14,296 nucleotides of DNA from Mycogone perniciosa (Eukaryota > Ascomycota > Sordariomycetes > Hypocreales > Hypocreaceae): the NCBI GenBank assembly GCA_025331125.1, contig JAOALB010000345.1, positions 1 through 14,296 on the forward strand, given 5' to 3'. This document shows positions 1 through 8,829 of this stretch, in pieces (positions within the stretch are counted from its first letter, which is position 1; every line of letters begins with the position of its first letter). The notes beneath the pieces are model-generated. The model saw only the letters and a program-made list of their open reading frames with translations. It was not told the DNA's origin and made no database searches. A program made the position numbers and the translations under genes.

Positions 1-34
1 TCCTACCGTCCAGATGCCTATATAGGCCTGTGTA

Positions 35-78
35 TTTAGCACCAATAGGACGTTAATAATAACAACAACAACAACAAT
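35..78 (+). repeat. Possible LINE 3' tail with (AAC)n run
   Basis: The stretch tttagcaccaataggacgtt followed by aataat and five AAC units resembles the 3' end of LINE-2 at 10925-10951 (tttagc..., a G-rich step, then cgttaataaataaat). Tad1-like LINEs often end in such a simple tail, so this may be the last bases of an element lying mostly upstream of the window. The likeness is short and gapped. A plain (AAC)n microsatellite explains it almost as well. Confidence 0.3.
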
Positions 79-81
79 CGG

Positions 82-258
82 ATGAGGAATATAGAGTGTG
101 ATGGTGACACCAAAAATGGACAGCCCAACACCATCGGGAAACATGAGCTGGAAGTCCTGAAACAACTCGATAACAGCCAAGATGAACTGTTGGCGCCGGC
201 GCATGGCACTAACATTGACACGGTGCACGATGGTATTTCACTACATACTACCCTGTGA
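82..258 (+). other. Short open frame after the (AAC) run, coding status unknown
   Basis: An ATG at 82 opens a 58-codon frame ending at TGA 256-258. The frame is also open upstream to 49 as a run of Asn codons from the AAC repeat. Its composition is hydrophilic (many D, N, E, Q, K) and protein-like, unlike the Leu-rich opposite frame, but I recognise no domain. It could be the end of a decayed gene or chance. The sequence from 259 to about 413 shows nothing I can name. Confidence 0.12.
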
Positions 259-413
259 TTTTCTAAGGGAAAAGCTGCTACTTAAATTGTTGGAAAACTT
301 AGTCATGTAGCCAGCCTGATCACATAGCAGAAAAATTGGGGCCCAGAATTGTGCTCATTTGCTCTCTGTCCTCCTCCATCTTCATTAGATTCCCTTCCAG
401 CCATTTTATCATA

Positions 414-440
414 GAAACAGAACGCCGCGCGTTCTGTTTC
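414..440. repeat. Perfect 27-bp palindrome (12-bp arms, 3-nt centre)
   Basis: gaaacagaacgc at 414-425 is exactly mirrored by gcgttctgtttc at 429-440, with cgc at 426-428 between. It lies about 60 bp before the first frame with hAT character, so it might be a terminal or subterminal structure of that element. I found no partner copy at the other end. A binding site for a dimeric protein or a cruciform are other possibilities. Confidence 0.75.
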
Positions 441-500
441 ACTTCACGTCAGATCACAGGTTCCCTTGCATATACATTTTTGCTTATTCCCAACAACTAG

Positions 501-2280
501 ACCGACGTTATCCGACAGGAGAAGCCTGTCGGCGACGTAGATACTATCAGGGATTCGTCCCAATTCTCCGAGTCGTCCTCTCCTATAACGAATAGAAAAC
601 GTGTCAGGGCTCATATTGCGCAGAAAGTCGTCAGCCAAGTCGTCATGAGCCCGAACGCAATCGACACGGCCAGAAGATGCGGTATTGTAAACGTTGCTCC
701 TACTCCCAGGCCGCCCATAATCGAGTTCGGGATCATCTCCGGGATAAGTACTGCATACTGATTTCCGAGCATCAAACAACCAAGAAGCTCGGGCAGGAAA
801 TTGCGATTGACAGACTGTTTAGACAGCAAGCCACGAGACATGAAGGACACGATGTCGAGCGGGAGAAGTATCTTCGTACTTCCGTTGACGAAGATGCGTA
901 TAACCAGGAGCTGGTAAACCTAACTACGGCACATAGCCTTCCCCACAGCCTCGTTGAGTAGCCATTAGATACTCTAGGCTTGATAACGCCTACAACAATG
1001 ACACAAAGATGCGAACTGTTGCGGAGACCTGCGAGTTCAATCTAGCAGTGCAAGCGTTCTTGTTCGGCAAGAACAAGGATGCTTCTGATGAGGCCCTGCG
1101 CCAGGTATCACAGCTGTCATGTAGGGAACAAGAAGGCGTTGTTGGGAGCCGGGACTGCGACTACTTGGAAGCAATATGGAGTGCTCAGTATGCTTCACAA
1201 TCTTGTCGTGTGGATTCGCTCGTCAACGCAACATAACCAGGCTTTCTTGCAGGCTGCTGGCCGCATGATTCCACAGGACAACTCGACGAGGTGGAACTAT
1301 TGGTATCGTATGATTCATGTTGCTATCACACTGCGCAAAGAATTTAACAGCTTTGTAGATAATCGCTATTCAGAGAGCGATATCAGGCTTGATTACCTTC
1401 ATCCAGAAGACTGGCAGGAGCTTCAGAAGATTCACGATTTTCTGCAACCTTTCTGAGATTACCAAGGATACCCAGTGGGACAAGGCCTCTTTGGATGAGG
1501 TGAAATGTTCCGTGGACTTTCTTGTTACGCATTGTAAAGCGGCCATAGAGCAATACCAGCATAGCATTACGATGGTTGATCACATTATACCAGCTGGTAC
1601 AAGTTCGACGAATATTCATAGGTAAGATGAGACTCCAGCCTACGACGCAGCGATTCTGCTTCGCCCTAGCCTCCGACGAGCACATCTGAAGGAGGCATGG
1701 AAAGACCAAGCTCAATACATCAGCCCGGCAATTGAGGCTGTGCGCAGGCTATGGGACAATTTCAAGCCGCAGTAAGAGCCAGAAGTCGAGGAGGATCTTT
1801 CGGCTTACGAGGCGTATAAGAAACGAATTTATCAAAGTCATCTTGCCACGATGAATTCAGCCGGTTCATTGAGGGTCCGATACTGCCAATTGGCGCCTAT
1901 TCCGCCCTTTCCTGGTGGCTTGAACCGACGCAACAGACATCCTGTCCTTCTCTATACCGCCTCGCAATCAATATTTTCTCGATACCATCAATGTCGGCAG
2001 AGGCTGAGCGGGTATTTGGCGGAGCTCGACGAACAGTTTCTTGGGATAGAAGTCGGTTATCTGCGCAGATGCTGGAGTACACAGAGTGATTGAAGCACTG
2101 GATCAAGAACGGGCTCTTGGACCAGCCATGTATGAATCCGGAAGCAATGGATTTTGAGTTGGATGTTGGAGATGTAAACACGCTATCCGAGGATTATAAA
2201 AACTACTTTAACCCTATGAAACGTTGGATTACCTTACAGGATCATACCCTACTACCTGAGATCCTTCTTCGTCCGGGTGG
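501..2280 (+). pseudogene. Degenerate hAT-family transposase (hAT-1)
   Basis: This is a decayed DNA transposase spread over several frames. Pieces in order: an N-terminal S/R/K-rich stretch (501-680); a BED-type zinc finger (677-760) with YCKRCSYS and a following NRVRDHL; a core piece starting RLDNAYNNDTKM near 980; LHNLVVWIR then GRMIPQDNSTRWNYW (about 1190-1300) running to HDFLQPF at 1456; KASLDEVKCSVDFL (about 1480-1520); DETPAYDAAILLRPS (about 1627-1670); and the C-terminal dimerisation domain (1850-2086) with SIPSMSAEAERVFGGARRT and SWDRSRLSAQ. These are standard landmarks of fungal hAT transposases. At least four frame changes and several stops (for example TGA 2087-2089) show it is dead. 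The segment normally lying between the finger and the core is missing around 961-976. The homology fades after about 2215. I could not find terminal inverted repeats or the 8-bp target duplication. Confidence 0.9.
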
Positions 2281-2323
2281 CGAGAAGACATTCTCTAAAC
2301 AATTTAAACATCTCTTCTCGCCA
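2278..2323. repeat. Inverted repeat between hAT-1 and the methyltransferase
   Basis: tggcgagaaga at 2278-2288 is the exact reverse complement of tcttctcgcca at 2313-2323, giving 11-bp arms around a 24-nt AT-rich loop. On the minus strand it begins 20 nt past the methyltransferase stop, so it would form a hairpin in that transcript's 3' region. It could instead be an end structure of hAT-1. Confidence 0.6.
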
Positions 2324-2342
2324 ATTAAAGAAGAGCGTTTAT

Positions 2343-3259
2343 CTATTCTGGATTCTGTGCAATAACCCAGTACATGCCCCAGCCAAGCTGTACCACCCCA
2401 TTATCCACCTCGGCCAGTATCTTTCTAGCCCACTCATCAATATCCTTGTAGGATTTTATCCAGTCAAACCCCCCACGATCTACGATACCAATCATTGATT
2501 GCTTTGCCACAGCCACAAGGATCGTGCCAGCCGTTTTCTGGTCGTCCAGCGACAACGAGAAACTAGTCCGTTCGTTATGCGTTACGTTGACATACCCGGC
2601 ACTATCAATTGTGTTTTGAAGGCGGACAGGAAACCTATGCATTGTAAACGGTCGAGCTCAACTGTCGCAAGGGCATATGAGACATAAACGTACCCAATAT
2701 CTCGACCAACCGAGGCAGCATACTGCACGTCTGTCCTGATCCATCTCATGAAGTTGTCTGTCATAGGTAGACACTGCCAGGACGGATATCCAATGTCTTC
2801 CCACATTAGGTAACCTCCTGGACGTAGTAATGTACGCAAGTTTGCAGCCACGTGGTTCCACTCATGTGCTTTAAAACCATACATCAGGGCCCTGGCATGT
2901 ACAAGGTCGTAGGCACCAAGAATTGTTTTTGGAAATGGCTTCAACACATCCGCAAATGATAGCGTCACATTAGCTGGTAATTCCTCCGCGGTTAAAAACT
3001 TGGACGTGTTAAAATCATATCCATCAAGGCGAGAAATTGGTGGCAGGCGGGTAGCTACGTCCCGAATCCAAATGCCCGTGCCGGTCGCAACATCGGCAAC
3101 AGCGGGAGTCCGACCAAGGGAGGATAGATGCATTGAAATGGAGTCTGGGATCAGGCCATCTGTCAACTTTAGGAAAAAGTTATGCTGGAAGTCTAGACGG
3201 CTTTCCTCAACGCCTTTGGCGCCATTGTTGAGTGTATACACAGACTGTTCAGCCGACAT
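2343..3259 (-). CDS. LaeA/UMTA-like SAM-dependent methyltransferase (2 exons)
   Basis: This is a class I methyltransferase that would move a methyl group from S-adenosylmethionine to an unknown substrate. Exon 1 is 3259-2694 and exon 2 is 2634-2343, joined across a 59-nt GT-AG intron to give 285 aa. Visible motifs: SAM-binding VADVATGTGIW at residues 54-64 (motif I), GYDFN at 80-84 (acidic ribose-contact region), YDLVHARAL at 117-125, and LRPGGYLMWED at 145-155. This set and the length suit the fungal LaeA/UMTA-type family, which includes many secondary-metabolite tailoring enzymes and regulators. The ATG at 3259 has A at -3 and leaves a full N-terminal region ahead of motif I. No broken motif is seen. 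It sits between a dead hAT (convergent) and a truncated LINE lying 82 bp upstream, so its promoter may be cut or replaced. The substrate cannot be inferred. Confidence 0.85.
2635..2693 (-). other. Intron of the methyltransferase gene
   Basis: On the minus strand the donor GTACGT starts at 2693 and the acceptor ATAG ends at 2635, 59 nt apart. Removing it joins codon 189 (GG plus G) and carries the frame into a 97-codon stretch that would otherwise be orphaned. The unspliced reading ends at 225 aa soon after. The branch site is weak (ctcgac). Confidence 0.8.
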
Positions 3260-3341
3260 ATTAGCAAAGTGAGATGAATAGTATCCTAATTCTTTGTCAC
3301 CAGACGTAAAATGCTACTGAGGTCTTGGCACGGCCGCTGTT

Positions 3342-4064
3342 TTATCTACTTGCACAGGCGCTGACTGAGTGGTTCACTGTCAGCATGTCGATGGTTCCAA
3401 TTAGGAGCTTTACCGACCGATTAAAGTCTCCACCGATCACCACATCTACCACTTTACCTGCGTTCCGTCTTGCTTCCGTGATGACTTCGCGTAGTCTATC
3501 GCACGTGTCTCGGAGCGCCTGAGCATCTCCTCCTGCCACGTACACCGACACTACCACGACCAGTCGGTCTGGGAGCCGTATGATAGCAGCCGTCATGTCT
3601 GGCGACTCTATCACCACCTGCTCCGCCTCCACGTCTTTGTTCACCCAAAGCATGCTTCGAATCGCCCACCTGCCTTCCCTCCATGTTGACGGAACCATCT
3701 TCACCCATATGTGATGATTCATGGGCGTCGTTAGGAGCTGGCCCTGTATCCACCGTGCTTGAGGCTCCTGAATAGCCAATACCGTTGCATCCTCCGTCGC
3801 TTTGTCGTTCATCAAACTATCGTGCACCGCCCCTTGTTTTCTCACATTCAGTTGTATCATGCGGAACGTTCTACTCATGTTGAGATGGGAAGAGCTTCCG
3901 GCAGTTTTTGCTAAACGATTCGTGTGGTCCTCCGCATGGGATGCATTGGGGGTCGTTTCTGTGCATACGCTATGGTGATGACCTACCTTGGCGCATTTGG
4001 CACACGCTTGGGGATTGCGACATTGATGGGCTTTGTGGTAGTGATTTCCTGGCAGTTGTAGCAC
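3342..4064 (-). pseudogene. LINE-1: end of ORF1 fused to truncated ORF2 endonuclease
   Basis: The frame starts inside the ORF1 zinc knuckle and includes a complete second knuckle, CAKCAKVGHHHSVC (CX2CX4HX4C). It then runs without a stop into the AP-type endonuclease of ORF2. A likely ORF2 start is the ATG at 3878 (MSRTFRMIQLNVRKQG). Endonuclease landmarks are IQLNV, AIQEPQ and GGDFNR (about 3434-3417). The endonuclease nicks target DNA for target-primed reverse transcription. After GGDFNR the frame leaves the family for about 24 residues and ends at 3342. The second half of the endonuclease and all reverse transcriptase are absent. LINE copies usually lose the 5' end, so loss of the 3' part points to deletion or recombination after insertion. 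Confidence 0.85.
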
Positions 4065-5188
4065 TGCTTTGGGTGCTCTCGTGGTTCGAATACGGAGGTG
4101 AATCCTGAAAGTCCTCCGGCATAGAAATGCTCTTCCCGCAGGAAGCGCTCTGCTTCTGACTGCTTGGTAAGATATACTACCATGGACTCATGAGTTTTCG
4201 GGCCGGTCCTATCGCTGAGCCATGCCACCTTCGCAACTTGGGTATCATTTTCCTTTCCAAAGGCTTCCGCCGTTCCGGGTAGCTCTCCACCCTTCTCGTC
4301 CAGGACTGCTGCTCGAAGGACACCATCCACTTTAATGTGGTAGAGGTCATCTCGTAGCACCCTGGCTCCTCGAGCCATCTTTTCCCCTAGTACCCTTTTG
4401 ACTTCCTCATGTTCCTTCCCATCTCTGCAGGCAATCCTGATGCGGTGTGGGTTCTTTGGATTCTGAGTTGCCCCACAGCATCGCCATGAGGGGTCGTTTC
4501 GCTCAGTACGAACTCCATGTTCGACCATGGAACGGATCGCACCTGCTGTCAATTGGTCGCTCGCTTCACCTTGTGCTCTTGAGATGTCAATTGTGCAGTA
4601 CAGCGCATGAGGCCTATTAGGTTGTCTCTGATTGTTCGGCGAGTTCATATCATTCCTGGTCAGTTGTGGTGTCAGTTGTGGTGGCAGCGATGCACGCGCT
4701 GCGTCTGCATATGTGAAAAGTGGGGCCTTCGCCGCGTTGTTCGCGTTTGCCGTGATGGCTTCAAGCTGCTCGCGGACCTGTTTCAGTTCCTCGGCCATCT
4801 GATTCCTATCCTCTTCCATCTTTTGACTCAGTTCCTTTATCGTGTCTTGCTGCGCGCGGGCTCTCTCCACCTGCGCTTTCAGTGCTGCCTTCAGCCATTG
4901 TGTTTCCGTACGGGAGTCTTCCAGCAGCTCTAGGGCCTTTCGGAGCATCGCCAGCGCGTCGTTGTCATCAATGGCATTGTCGCCATTCCTGGTTTTCGTT
5001 ACTTGGCTCTTTTGTCCTCCATTCGATTTCTCTTGGGTTGCAGGTCGGATCTGTTTCTTTGTCGTTTCCGCTGGTTGGGAGAGCGTGTCTGAAGACTTAT
5101 TGGTCGGCTTCACCACTCGTCCCCGCGATGTCACAACAAAGGGGGCGCCATTCTCCACCATAATCTCATCCCCCACTGGTTCCTCCAT
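3983..5188 (-). pseudogene. LINE-1 ORF1 (gag-like RNA-binding protein), Tad1-like
   Basis: This 401-codon frame starts at ATG 5188 and encodes the nucleic-acid-binding protein of a non-LTR retrotransposon. It has a basic, Ser/Thr/Lys-rich N-terminus. A long alpha-helical, heptad-like segment follows (about residues 78-150, rich in E, Q, K, L and A, read as a coiled coil for trimerisation). A middle domain with HALYCTIDISRAQG and WRCCGATQNPKNPHRIRIACRDG comes next, resembling the RNA-binding part of Tad1 and I-clade ORF1 proteins. It ends in a knuckle beginning CYNCQE. The knuckle breaks off because the frame shifts near 4043-4048; the remaining H...C residues (HYHKAHQC) and a second knuckle lie in the frame of the neighbouring 3342-4064 segment. 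Everything up to the shift looks uninterrupted, so this copy is fairly young or lightly mutated. Confidence 0.85.
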
Positions 5189-5909
5189 GATGGGAGACTA
5201 ATATGTCACCACAACCACCTTTATCCTTAGAATAAAATGGCAACTCAACTCGTACAGTTCTCGTTTTATCAAGTATTATTCCCTGTGGTGCTATATGATA
5301 CAGTCGGGAGCGAAATCGCCGTCCTCTTTACACTCTTTGGGGATTTCTAGGCACAGACCATAAGTACCTATAGTATACTTCTATACGGAGTATACATGGC
5401 TATTTCTGGACATTCGAAACTGGCCTTGGAATTACTCCATAAAATTCGGCCTATTATGGATCTTACAACACTAAGCCACTGCCAGAAAGTAGCCCGAAAG
5501 TCCTGCTAGGTAAACAGAGCCACCAGCAAGCCACGTGACTTGTAGGCAATACAGAGTCTAACACGAAGCTACTTGATTGAAAACTAGCCCCGGCCTACAG
5601 ATAGGCGTATTGATGTACTATGTGTAGTAGGTACTGTAGTGGACATGCATGTGCGTATATATTTGTTAAAAGAGTTTGTGTTGACAGGACGGCCATTTCG
5701 CTCTTAACTGTAATACAGCCGTATCGATAGATTGGGTTTTGTCTCTAAATAGCGCGATAAGAAGAATTTCCTATCCGTCGCTAACATATATTTGTATGCC
5801 CAAATTACAATTAGACCCGGACTAATAAAATGTCGCTGGGAGCGTAAAAGATTGTCGAAGACCTTCGTCTTGTGGGTTTGAGCTCTGGGCAACAATAACA
5901 ATGCCTAAA
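5189..5909. other. No gene recognised (LINE-1 upstream and spacer)
   Basis: The first part just upstream of the LINE-1 ORF1 start (5189 to perhaps 5230) may be the element's 5' untranslated region; its edge is not clear. The rest is AT-rich with only tiny symmetries, for example tccataa / ttatgga around 5448-5472 and two agtatac copies near 5373-5396. A 65-codon minus frame at 5704-5901 has no recognisable features. Confidence 0.4.
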
Positions 5910-6467
5910 TCAAATACTAGAATTGATTTTCCGGCCCCATTGGACCGGGGGTAGACTTGGATTTTGGTGACCAGTCAGCGCCCGGAAATAGGTCTGGGGT
6001 TCGCGTCCTTGGTACACGAACACAGGGACGTGCAATGATGAACCGACTAACTTGATGAATAAAACGACATTCGCCGTATGGAGCTGCCATGGCTGATAAC
6101 GTTGATCCATTCGTTCATTTGTCGAGATACTCGATCGTTGTGTGCAAGGCATGTCCGCCCTCGCCTTCTCCAAGTATTGCTCGTTGTCTTCTGCTGTCAA
6201 GACGTCACTCCACTGGCCATTTGTACCCTTGTTGATAAAATTCTTGGCACCGCCTCCGAAGGCTGGCTCCACGATAACAGGTGCGGCCTGTGGGGCATGT
6301 TGCTTCATCCATTCGAAGGTGGTGTGCTCAATGGCCGCCTTAAACTCGGCATCCGACAAATTGGAGACTTCCAAAAACTAGGCGATCCGCCGTATTTCGC
6401 CGTCCAGATCCTTCTTGGCGAAGTGCACAAGGAGCACGTTGGGCTGACGGTCCACCAGCTGCGGATG
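5910..6467 (-). pseudogene. Sulfotransferase C-terminal relic
   Basis: Read on the minus strand from 6467, the peptide contains QPNVLLVHFAKKDL, GEIRRIA, then a TAG stop (6378-6380), then FLEVSNLSDAEFK, TTFEWMKQHAP, GGGAKNFINKGTNGQWSDVL and EDNEQYLEKA. This order matches the C-terminal third of fungal P-loop sulfotransferases (PF00685 type), where the INKGTNGxW segment binds the 3'-phosphate of PAPS. Such enzymes move sulfate from PAPS to a hydroxyl or amine of a small molecule. The N-terminal PAPS-binding loop and the catalytic region are absent: upstream there is a second in-frame TAG (6468-6470), then non-coding sequence. The tail after about residue KARADMP does not match the family, so the 3' end is also rearranged. 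It lies head-to-head with the dioxygenase gene, whose ATG is at 6710. Confidence 0.75.
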
Positions 6468-6477
6468 CTACGGACTC

Positions 6478-6577
6478 GTATCAGCTGATACTTTAGTGCT
6501 TACTGATATTAGCTTATGCTTTAGTTCTTACTTACATCGACATATCATGTGGTCCCTACGGGGGTACTACGTAGTAC
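6478..6577. promoter_or_regulatory. Two 14-bp palindromes and a 14-bp direct repeat upstream of the dioxygenase
   Basis: gtatcagctgatac (6478-6491) and gtactacgtagtac (6564-6577) are both perfect palindromes. Between them lie ctttagtgcttact (6491-6504) and ctttagttcttact (6519-6532), which differ at one base. All sit 130-230 bp before the dioxygenase ATG. They could be operator-like sites for dimeric fungal transcription factors, or marks of old insertions. No known consensus is assigned. Confidence 0.4.
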
Positions 6578-6709
6578 ATATTGGGTTATACATACTTAGG
6601 CTCGTGAAGCCTTTTGCAGAGTTTGCTACCGCTGCATGCACTGAAACTTGCAACAACGCTCGCCACCTTCCGACATCAATTCAGCTCAGAGATTGGTAAT
6701 CGCAGCACG

Positions 6710-8070
6710 ATGCATCAAAATCCCAAAACCTATGGGAGCACAGGCGACTCCATAGACTACTGTGTGGACAAGCAAACTGGATTCGTGCCGCCAGACGAGC
6801 CTCTGCAAAGGCTCACCGGTCCATGGGAGACATGGGAGGCCACATTACAGGCTGCTAGGTCCCAGAAACTCAAGACGGCCAAACAAGCCTCAATGCTTGA
6901 TCGGCAGCAAGAGGCAGTAGAGGTTGAGAAAGCTCGGGTATGGAGAAAAACTGTTGAGAAGGTAATCATGCAGCTTTTATTGATTGATACATATCTGATT
7001 CTTGCTAGATGCCAGTTTTATCTACCGAAAATCTTATGGGCCGTGAGAGGTGGCTTAGAAGAGCTCATCATATCCTCGCATATACCGTTCAGTTCTATGC
7101 ACATACTGTTCCCTTAACAGACCCTATCTCTATCCCTCGATCACTTAGCATTCCTCTCCTTCAAGTCTCTAAGGAACTTGAAGACGCCCCTTTTCTTACT
7201 TACTTTGACCATGCTCTTAATAACTGGTCTTATAAACAAGCATGCAGTGAATCAGCCCTTCCAACAAGTGCTAAGATCATGGCAACGACTATATTCACTG
7301 GGACCACCGAAGAAAATGACTTCTATTGGACCGATCTCCGCCTTGAACTCAAGGGTGCCAAAGCCATCGAGTTTTTGAGACTGACCATGGAAGAGATTGT
7401 GGGTAGCAGTGATCCCGACATTGGGCGAATTGCCGAATACCTACAGCGGGTGGCTATTGTTATTGAGCAAATGAAAGAGGTGTTAATGAGTGTAATGAAA
7501 CTCGTTAAACCTGAGACATTCTACAATCAAATCAGTCCATGGATGTTTGGGCCTGAACTTGATCCTTCCGGCCGGACTTGGCTGTGGCAAGGCAGCGAGG
7601 AAGTCGAAGGTTCTGCAGAGATGTTGATCAACACCAGGTCCCCAACTGCCGGCCAGAGCCCTACAATCCCATGTATTGACGCCTATCTCGGTCTAGAAGA
7701 GTCTGACAGTAAGAGAGCTTTCTTGGATCGTGTTCGTGTTTATATGATCCAACCTCACCGGGCATATCTACAGCATCTTCGATCAAATGGTCGCCCAATT
7801 CGGTCCTTTGTTGAGAAGATGTTGAAGGAGCAGGGTGCAACTTCACCAGTTGTGGCCGCATATGAAGCAGCTGTCAGGTCAATGAAGAGTTTTAGAGATT
7901 CACATGTTGTCATTGTGTCGAAGTATATCATAGTTCCTTCCAAAAAGGCTGGACGGAGGGCTGAAAATATTGGTGCTGCCGACGGCGACACGAAGATGGA
8001 CCAAGGTGCCATGATAATGGGCTTTCTGAAGGGGTTAAGGGACCAGACAGAACCTGCTCATGCCAGTTAG
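6710..8070 (+). CDS. Indoleamine 2,3-dioxygenase-like haem protein (2 exons)
   Basis: Exon 1 is 6710-6961 and exon 2 is 7009-8070, joined across a 47-nt intron to give 437 aa. The family opens the indole ring of tryptophan with O2 to N-formylkynurenine, using haem in the cytosol. Landmarks: GFVPPDEPLQRL (24-35); LRRAHHILAY (about 100-109); FTGTTEENDFYW (180-191); MKEVLMSVMKLVKPETFY (239-256); AGQS (298-301); DAYLGLE (308-314); VYMIQPHR (328-335); SFRDSHVVIVSKYI (378-391), with the expected proximal haem ligand at His383; and FLKGLRD (423-429). Oddities relative to what I know of canonical enzymes: the Arg expected in FYxxIRP is Ser260, the Ser expected after F189 is Asp193, and the C-terminal GTGGT loop is replaced (DQGAMIMGFLK). 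Haem binding looks kept, but the tryptophan-contacting residues do not. It may use another substrate or be inactive. Start: the first in-frame ATG, with A at -3. Confidence 0.85.
6962..7008 (+). other. Intron of the dioxygenase-like gene
   Basis: The donor is gtaatc at 6962, a branch-like tctgatt lies near 6995, and the acceptor gctag ends at 7008. It is phase 0. Splicing joins the N-terminal family segment ending RVWRKTVEK to MPVLSTENL, which the family reads as one continuous region. At 47 nt it is short but within the fungal range. Confidence 0.85.
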
Positions 8071-8730
8071 TTATTTGGTGGTGTGATTCTCCTGCAAAAG
8101 ACAGCTCTGGCACTGGAGCTCCATTATCAATTAGATCTATTATCACGGCACACAGAACAGCGGGTCAAGGTGATATCTTTGTTGTGCCTTGAACAAGGCA
8201 AGAGGCTATGAGAATGTGATTCGAAGGTGTAGGACCAAGTCATCACGTGAGGACGCACGTGATGCTGATGAGTCATCAGAGGGCAGGTTTGGTGCCGTGA
8301 CACCTATAGAGGTGTTGGGCCAAATATAATAGGTAGCAAAATAAGTGCTCATTTCACCAGTACCTTCGTCGTCATGGTATAACTGAGCCTTATACGAAGT
8401 AAATAAAAAGCTTAAGGAAAGATTATTTTGTCAGCGGATATCTATACTCTCGGGTTTGTGACAATGATTCCAGAATACCAGCTGCCGCTCTACATGGCCA
8501 ATAACAAAGGGAACTGAGTTGTGCGTGATGTTTGAGCCGCCAGCTGGTTACAATAGATAATCAGTCTGCAACTTATCAGTTAATAAACAGAGAATTCAAG
8601 ATGCTGCCTTTGGTTAACTTGTATTGATCTCTAAGTTTAGTCTGGGGTTAGCCTAGGGTTTGGTTAGGCTATATTGAGCTGCGAAAGCTATTCTGCACTA
8701 GTGTTTTCTAGTTATGTAGGTATAAAAGAG
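8071..8730. other. No gene recognised downstream of the dioxygenase
   Basis: Every frame is broken by stops. The stretch holds the palindromes at 8242-8279 (listed separately) and a TATA-like tataaaag at 8721-8728, which fits an LTR promoter or chance. AT content is moderate. I see no other element boundary. Confidence 0.4.
8242..8279. promoter_or_regulatory. E-box inverted pair and TGAGTCA palindrome
   Basis: atcacgtg (8242-8249) is mirrored by cacgtgat (8256-8263), so two CACGTG boxes face each other across 6 nt. Next to them ctgatgagtcatcag (8265-8279) is a perfect palindrome around TGAGTCA, the binding sequence of Gcn4/CpcA-type bZIP factors that control amino-acid starvation genes. It lies about 170 bp past the dioxygenase stop and no start codon of a gene follows closely, so its target is unclear. 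Confidence 0.4.
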
Positions 8731-8829
8731 TGTAGAGGAATATAGGGGAATTTTTAGAAATATAGGGAAATCCTAGGAATAAGGGGAATATAAGAAATAT
8801 AGGGTAATTTCTGGTAATAGGGAAAGGGA
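8731..8829 (+). repeat. Degenerate atAGGG-rich repeat ending in a polypurine tract
   Basis: Variants of gaatataggggaa recur at irregular spacing across this stretch, ending in the all-purine run agggaaaggga (8819-8829) directly before TGTGACG. A polypurine tract abutting TG is the usual junction between the inside of an LTR retrotransposon and its 3' LTR. Confidence 0.4.

Noticed and set aside
36..221. 61-codon minus-strand frame with a Leu/Ser-rich sequence
   Set aside because: Its poly-Leu comes from the (AAC)n microsatellite read in reverse and nothing else supports a gene.
444..850. Minus-strand frames of 111 and 79 codons
   Set aside because: They lie opposite the hAT-1 zinc-finger region, whose plus-strand reading has clear family motifs.
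420..2340. Terminal inverted repeats and an 8-bp duplication for hAT-1
   Set aside because: I compared the left flank with the reverse complement of the right flank and found no convincing matching pair.
5704..5901. 65-codon minus-strand frame
   Set aside because: No recognisable motif, no good start context, AT-rich chance composition.
6078..6488. Plus-strand frame of 136 codons opposite the sulfotransferase relic
   Set aside because: The minus-strand reading carries the sulfotransferase motifs; the plus reading is a shadow.
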